From the NCBI GenBank assembly GCA_023055355.1, contig JALJCS010000001.1, forward strand, positions 105,478,881 to 105,542,880: 64,000 nucleotides of DNA, written 5' to 3'. The stretch is from Agelaius tricolor (taxonomy: Eukaryota; Chordata; Aves; Passeriformes; Icteridae). Below the pieces are notes generated by a model. That model was not told where the DNA came from, ran no database searches, and saw nothing but the letters and a program-made list of their open reading frames with translations. This document shows positions 62,799 to 64,000 of this stretch, in pieces (position 1 is the stretch's first letter; each line of letters opens with the position of its first letter). The position numbers were made by a program, and so were the translations under genes.

Positions 62799-62887
62799 GT
62801 GAGCACCCTGCCATACGCTCCCGCCTCTCCTTTTCCTCTTTCTTTCTTTTTCTTTTTTTTTTTTTCCAATTTGTTTTTCCCCTGCAG
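62799..62887 (+). other. Candidate 89-bp GT-AG intron inside the CpG island
   Basis: The donor CACGG|GTGAGC (62798/62799) is followed by an unusually long pyrimidine tract (62823-62882, nearly all T and C) ending in CCCCTGCAG|AAG at 62887/62888. Both sites are close to consensus on the plus strand. The length is short but within the range of small avian introns. The next plus-strand donor is CTCG|GTGAGG at 63704/63705, which would define an 817-base exon. These may be 5' untranslated exons. Confidence 0.35.
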
Positions 62888-62972
62888 AAGTCGAGGTTAA
62901 AGCCCTGAAACCCGAAGCCCTGAAACCGAGCTGCTTGGCCCCGCCGGTGGCACGGCCCCGCCACGCCCGCCC

Positions 62973-63048
62973 GTGTCCGCTCCGTGCCCGGGCGCCGTCG
63001 GGAGGGGCAGGGAGGAGGCAGCGGGGAGGGGACGGGGCGAGCACAGGC

Positions 63049-63103
<55 letters not shown>

Positions 63104-63704
63104 GCCTGGGGTGACCGTGACCCGTGGGCTGTGCGTGGGTGACCGCGGGGCTGGAGGGGTGAGGGAGCAGGGGAGAGAGAGGGGGTTTCTCACGGGCAGG
63201 AAAAGGCAGGATCCCGTGTGCCTGCGTGGAGGAGGAAGGGAGGGGGGGAGAACCGCTGAGGTTTTATCCTTGAGAGAAGCAATTAAACTGAAATTAGTTG
63301 CACTCATGAGCTGGGAAGATAGCCCCGTCCGTCTGTCCTTACTCCTCGGGCGGCCGGCGGGGGCAGCCCCTGGGGCCGCTCCCCAGAGCATCCCCGGGCG
63401 GCGGGCGAGGCGCTCCCGCACCCCCTCCCACACCCCCTCCGCATCCCCTCCCGCACCTCCTCCCGCATCCCCTCCGCATCCCCTCCACATCCCCTCCCGC
63501 ACCCCCTCCGCATCCCCTCCCGCATCCCCTCCGCACCGGGCGCTCCCCGCCCCGCCCGGCCTCGCCTCGCCACCACATCCGGGGCGGTGGGTGAGGGAAA
63601 TTCAAGTTGCAGAAGGGCTGACCCAGAGCTGCTCCCGGCCCCGATCCCAGCCCGCGGCGAGCCCCCGGGATTCGGGAGGAGCGGGACGGGGCCCGGAGCT
63701 CTCG
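62973..63704 (+). CDS. Speculative ORF with poly-Leu tract (probably not translated)
   Basis: An open frame from ATG 62973 begins MSAPCPGAVG. It has two Arg residues directly before 17 Leu encoded by the CTG repeat (about residues 27-43), then PPGVTV. On paper this resembles a signal anchor, with a positive flank before a hydrophobic stretch. The rest is Pro/Arg/Ser-rich and partly encoded by the minisatellite. The frame could reach the donor at 63704. I think it is most likely a CpG-island artefact, with the repeats expanding a non-coding 5' region. Confidence 0.12.
63051..63101. repeat. (CTG)17 trinucleotide repeat
   Basis: Seventeen uninterrupted CTG units (CAG on the minus strand) lie inside the CpG island, preceded by GGCGG and followed by CCGCC. 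Depending on strand and frame it reads as Leu, Cys or Ala, or as Gln, Ser or Ala. Pure CTG/CAG tracts of this length are polymorphic in vertebrates. Confidence 0.97.
63414..63537. repeat. C-rich minisatellite with 11/12-bp units
   Basis: About ten tandem units of the form CCCGCATCCCCT (12 bases) and CCGCATCCCCT (11 bases), partly alternating so that some 23-base pairs form a higher-order period. Variants include CCCACACCCCCT and CCACATCCCCT. The strand is C-rich with regular CCCC runs, so the opposite strand has GGGG runs that could form G-quadruplexes. Translated repeats in the overlapping frames are artefacts. Confidence 0.92.
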
Positions 63705-63749
63705 GTGAGGCCGCCGGCTGCCGGCCACCGAACAAGTCCGGTCTCCCCA

Positions 63750-63920
63750 GCCTGCATTTTAATCCTGAAATCTGGAAATGGAAATTGTTTGATGTATGAG
63801 GAGACGTTATCTAATTAGGGCGTAAGAAATTTAATCTTTCCAGCAGGCAGGTCATATAATTAATGTTAATTTAACGCTCAAATTCTCAGTCATTAATTTT
63901 TATTCTCTTAAATGTAGTTT
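63750..63920. promoter_or_regulatory. Candidate conserved non-coding element at the island edge
   Basis: Directly after the island the sequence becomes AT-rich and complex: GACGTTATCTAATTAGGGCG, CATATAATTAATGTTAATTT and CAGTCATTAATTTTTATTC. There are several TAATTA/TTAAT cores, a GATA core and retained CpGs (GGGCGTAAG, TTAACGCTC). This fits a promoter-proximal developmental enhancer or a conserved intron start. Conservation is untested. Confidence 0.38.
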
Positions 63921-64000
63921 GGCAGGGCCCCCTGATCCATGGCAATGGATTTTACTGAATGTAAGAGCACACTTGGTCTTCGGAGTGAATTACTGCAGCC

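Larger units (their letters stand above)
62690..63730. promoter_or_regulatory. Large CpG island, probable promoter
   Basis: About 1 kb of strongly GC-rich DNA with dense CpGs, by far the clearest island in the window. GC boxes (GGGGCGGTGG, CCCCGCC) are frequent and no TATA box is evident. It contains a CTG repeat, a C-rich minisatellite and an AT-rich pocket at 63258-63312 (AGAAGCAATTAAACTGAAAT). Long frames on both strands (up to 281 codons) are expected here. A GT-AG intron and a donor on the plus strand favour rightward transcription, towards the window edge, but bidirectional activity is possible. Confidence 0.7.

Noticed and set aside
62897..63735. Minus-strand frames of 143-201 codons with poly-Ser and Gly-Arg repeats
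   Set aside because: The repeats are direct translations of the CTG tract and the minisatellite; no domain, and frames exist in several registers.
1..64000. Endogenous retrovirus, CRISPR array, tRNA/rRNA genes or bacterial-type operons
   Set aside because: Looked for LTR-like ends, gag/pol motifs, regular spacer arrays and RNA gene folds; none was recognised.

Overview
The window looks like nuclear DNA from a bird. The main evidence is a 5'-truncated CR1 (chicken repeat 1) LINE at about 31768-32900, with a recognisable reverse-transcriptase remnant and the CR1-type 3' end. The repeat load is otherwise light: one more short CR1 3'-end scrap, one very old RT fragment and a few tandem repeats. 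The sequence is mostly AT-leaning with four local CpG-rich patches. There is no bacterial-style gene packing, and I recognise no complete protein-coding gene, tRNA, rRNA or CRISPR array.

Layout. 1-5.7 kb: single-copy AT-leaning DNA with a GT microsatellite. 5.8-8.8 kb: blocks resembling conserved non-coding elements on both sides of a CpG island (about 7079-7745). The island holds an ATG in a full Kozak context whose short ORF ends in a strong splice donor, a candidate first exon. 8.8-27.9 kb: unremarkable DNA with a 23-unit TTCC microsatellite, a small GC-box cluster at 17.8 kb, an ancient LINE RT scrap at 21.4 kb and a 33-bp CR1 tail at 22.3 kb. 27.9-30.5 kb: two ORF segments with good splice signals that join in the same phase, a possible two-exon gene end that I cannot name. 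31.8-32.9 kb: the CR1 element. 33-62 kb: largely gene-free, with a 104-bp tandem duplication, a 14-bp-stem hairpin, a duplicated stem-loop, a small CpG cluster at 57.4 kb and several AT-rich blocks that may be enhancers. 62.7-63.7 kb: a strong CpG island with a 17-unit CTG repeat, a degenerate 11/12-bp minisatellite and a plausible 89-bp GT-AG intron; it runs into an AT-rich, TAATTA-bearing block at the right edge.

Interpretation (inference). This is best read as an intergenic or long-intron regulatory landscape between two CpG-island promoters, possibly of a developmental gene lying mostly outside the window. I found no convincing new multi-gene system. The points most worth testing are the two CpG-island exon candidates, the in-phase exon pair at 27.9-30.5 kb, and the duplicated hairpin at 49.4 kb.
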